A stretch of DNA of 7,482 bases, taken from contig DIYG01000120.1 of assembly GCA_002428935.1 (NCBI GenBank), forward strand, positions 1 through 7,482, in the 5' to 3' direction. This DNA comes from Halieaceae bacterium UBA6060 (GTDB lineage: Bacteria; Pseudomonadota; Gammaproteobacteria; Pseudomonadales; Halieaceae). A model generated the notes under the pieces. It was given only the letters and a program-made list of their open reading frames with translations, was not told where the DNA came from and made no database searches. The position numbers were made by a program, and so were the translations under genes. Shown here one piece after another: positions 5,957-7,482 of the stretch. Every line of letters begins with the position of its first letter. Positions within the stretch are counted from its first letter, which is position 1.

Positions 5957-6682
5957 CTAACCCTCGGCGGCGTCAAGAAAAGCACTCTGGAAGGCTCGAA
6001 TGCGTTTGGCGTTGGCACCCATGTCGCTGCGGCCCACCCGGGAAACGGAGCGCAGATCGATGAGGCTGCCATCGGCGTTGGTGCGCACACGAACCACTAT
6101 GTCGTCTTTGAACTGCATTATCGCCGTTGTGTCGACCGCTTCAAAAAAGCCGGCATTGGGGTCTTCGTTAGTGATTTCCCAGCCCAGCTTCTGCGCCGTG
6201 CGCAGGGCCAGGTTGTAGCTACTGGCGTAGGACCGCGGGCTGCGCAGCGTTTTGAGATCCGGGTAAGCAGCGATTTGCTGCTCGATGACATCGGCCTTGA
6301 TAGTCAGGGGATTGCTGTCGGGACCGCGAATATCCCCGGCGGCTTCGAAACGGGGTGGATCCGAGACGTCGGTAGTGATGTCGTGGATAGGGGGTACTTT
6401 GCCGCCGAGGAGCGCCGTCAGCAGCAGTACGGCGCCAGGCACCGCGGGCAAGGCACCTTTGAAAATGGTGGTGCGGTCTTCTCGCCAGCGGGGCAGGAGA
6501 CTTTGTACGGCCATGAAGGTTAGCAGCAGAAGGCTGAGAAGCCCCGCCAGGGCGTACAGCATCAGCCCTTCCTTCCACAGGCCCGAGCGTACGATGATCA
6601 CTGCCACGGGAAGCAATGCGAGAAAGGCCCAGGCCAAGTGGCTGGGCCAGCGAATCCACGGGCCCGAAGGGTTCGCGGTCAT
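5957..6682 (-). CDS. Membrane-anchored DUF1499 family protein
   Basis: This 241-residue protein has three N-terminal membrane helices (about residues 14-32, 39-60 and 78-94), followed by a DUF1499 domain from about residue 96 to the end. Domain marks are PPIHDITTD (97-105), DPPRF (108-112), AYPDLK (139-144), GWEI and EAVDTTAIMQFKDDIVVRVR (181-200), and the terminal block RSVSRVGRSDMGANAKRIR (211-229). The family has no established biochemical activity. Helix placement with the positive-inside rule suggests the domain faces the periplasm, which is inference. ATG 6682 has an excellent AAGGAG Shine-Dalgarno (6689-6694) at 6-nt spacing. It lies 42 nt after htpX and 3-6 nt before the Deg protease, so it is the middle gene of an envelope-protease operon. 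That context hints at a role in membrane or periplasmic quality control, for example as partner, substrate or regulator of one of the proteases. Confidence 0.9.
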   Translation of the reverse strand: MTANPSGPWIRWPSHLAWAFLALLPVAVIIVRSGLWKEGLMLYALAGLLSLLLLTFMAVQSLLPRWREDRTTIFKGALPAVPGAVLLLTALLGGKVPPIHDITTDVSDPPRFEAAGDIRGPDSNPLTIKADVIEQQIAAYPDLKTLRSPRSYASSYNLALRTAQKLGWEITNEDPNAGFFEAVDTTAIMQFKDDIVVRVRTNADGSLIDLRSVSRVGRSDMGANAKRIRAFQSAFLDAAEG

Positions 6683-6688
6683 GGAAGT

Positions 6689-6694
6689 CTCCTT
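6689..6694 (-). promoter_or_regulatory. Shine-Dalgarno AAGGAG of the DUF1499 gene
   Basis: AAGGAG on the minus strand sits 6 nt before ATG 6682 and fixes that start. It lies in the 42-nt gap after htpX, which shows no hairpin or T-run, consistent with read-through from htpX. Confidence 0.65.
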
Positions 6695-6724
6695 ATTCTT
6701 GTGATGTAGGTCCGCCAGGGTTCC

Positions 6725-7482
6725 TCAGGCGCCGCTGCGCAGGGCCTGGATACGTTGCTCCAGCGGCGGGTGGGAGCTAAACAGCGCACTCATTCCCTGC
6801 TTGAGCTGCTCACTGATACCGAATGCGGTCAGCTCTCCGGGAAGATCCTGGGCCTGGTTCTGGTTCCCTCGCAGTCGTTCCAGGGCCGCGATCATGTCGC
6901 CGCGGCCGGCCAGGGTTGCTCCCGCGGCATCGGCGCGATACTCCCGCCAGCGAGAGAACCAGAACACGATCATACTCGCGAGGATGCTTAGGACCATTTG
7001 CGCGACGAAGGTGACAACGTAATAACCGATACCGTAGCCGCGCTCGTTCTTGAACACTACGCGATCAACGGTGTGACCGATCACCCGAGCGAAGAACAGG
7101 ACGAAGGTATTCACCACTCCCTGGATGAGCGTCAGCGTGACCATGTCGCCATTGGCCACATGACCTATCTCGTGACCGATTACCGCGCGAATCTCATTAG
7201 CCGGGAATTGGCGCAGCATGCCTTCACTGACGGCAACGAGGGCATCGTTACGGTTCCAGCCCGTGGCGAATGCATTTGGCGCATCGGATGGGAAGACCCC
7301 CACCTCGGGCATCTTGATGCCGGCATCGCGAGCCAGCTCTGCCACCGTATCGACGAGCCACTGCTCGTCGCGGTTGCGCGGGGACTCGATGACGTAGGTG
7401 CCGGTTCCACGTTTGGCCATCCATTTGGACAAAAAGAGTGAGACCAGGGCGCCGCCCATGCCAAACAGGCCACAGAACACGA
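6725..7482 (-). CDS. htpX: Membrane zinc metalloprotease HtpX (N-terminus outside window)
   Basis: This is the C-terminal 251 or so residues of HtpX, an M48-family inner-membrane protease that cleaves misfolded membrane proteins and works alongside FtsH in E. coli. The frame stays open to the window edge. Homologues carry roughly 40 more residues including the first helix, so the GTG at 7480 is probably an internal valine. Residue numbers here count from that codon. The zinc site is H103-E104-H107 in AVIGHEIGHVANGDM, with E180 in FSRWREYRADA as the third ligand. Other family marks are a second helix region MGGALVSLFLSKWMA (8-22), VIESPRN (30-36), NAFATGWNRNDALVAVSEGML (69-89), LIQGVVNTFVLFFARVIG (118-135) and the terminal SHPPLEQRIQALR (236-248). 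It heads the visible operon with DUF1499 and the Deg-type protease. The promoter, often stress-controlled in this family, lies outside the window. Confidence 0.96.
   Translation of the reverse strand, partial: VFCGLFGMGGALVSLFLSKWMAKRGTGTYVIESPRNRDEQWLVDTVAELARDAGIKMPEVGVFPSDAPNAFATGWNRNDALVAVSEGMLRQFPANEIRAVIGHEIGHVANGDMVTLTLIQGVVNTFVLFFARVIGHTVDRVVFKNERGYGIGYYVVTFVAQMVLSILASMIVFWFSRWREYRADAAGATLAGRGDMIAALERLRGNQNQAQDLPGELTAFGISEQLKQGMSALFSSHPPLEQRIQALRSGA

Noticed and set aside
1..7482. A mobile element, defence island, CRISPR array or biosynthetic cluster
   Set aside because: No transposase, integrase, direct-repeat array, tRNA or cluster-type genes were seen; gene content and composition look like uniform housekeeping chromosome.

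Overview
This window reads as an ordinary stretch of chromosome from a moderately GC-rich Gram-negative bacterium, most likely a marine-type gammaproteobacterium. That guess rests on the sodium-coupled amino-acid symporters and on the proteobacterial style of the cardiolipin synthase, HtpX and DUF1499 proteins; it is an inference, not a proof. I see no mobile element, tRNA, rRNA, CRISPR array or phage gene. Coding density is very high, and every large gene belongs to a recognisable family.

Layout. Bases 1-1941 (+ strand) hold the 3' end of a neurotransmitter:sodium symporter (NSS) family gene, followed 12 nt later by a complete AGCS-family sodium:alanine/glycine symporter; the two look translationally coupled. 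This pair meets a minus-strand cardiolipin synthase gene (1938-3374) tail to tail, with stop codons sharing the four bases CTAG. Upstream of cls on the same strand is a possible 25-residue single-pass membrane peptide (3469-3546) with a good Shine-Dalgarno sequence. The divergent region 3547-3658 carries an 8-bp perfect GC-rich dyad directly against a perfect TATAAT. This probably belongs to the start region of a plus-strand fold-type-I aminotransferase (3659-4840) that resembles arginine:pyruvate transaminase AruH. The aminotransferase converges on a second minus-strand block across a 48-nt gap that forms a long inverted repeat.

That block (7482 down to 4889) is an apparent operon: htpX (membrane zinc protease, N-terminus outside the window), then a membrane-anchored DUF1499 protein, then an exported HtrA/Deg-type serine protease with one PDZ domain. 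Spacings are 42 nt and 3-6 nt. Two envelope proteases flanking a DUF1499 protein suggest a membrane and periplasm quality-control unit in which the DUF1499 protein may take part.

The plus-strand genes fit amino-acid uptake and transamination; the minus-strand genes fit envelope maintenance (cardiolipin, membrane and periplasmic proteolysis). I found no convincing new system. The items most worth a second look are the small membrane peptide, the dyad/TATAAT region, and the htpX-DUF1499-Deg operon.
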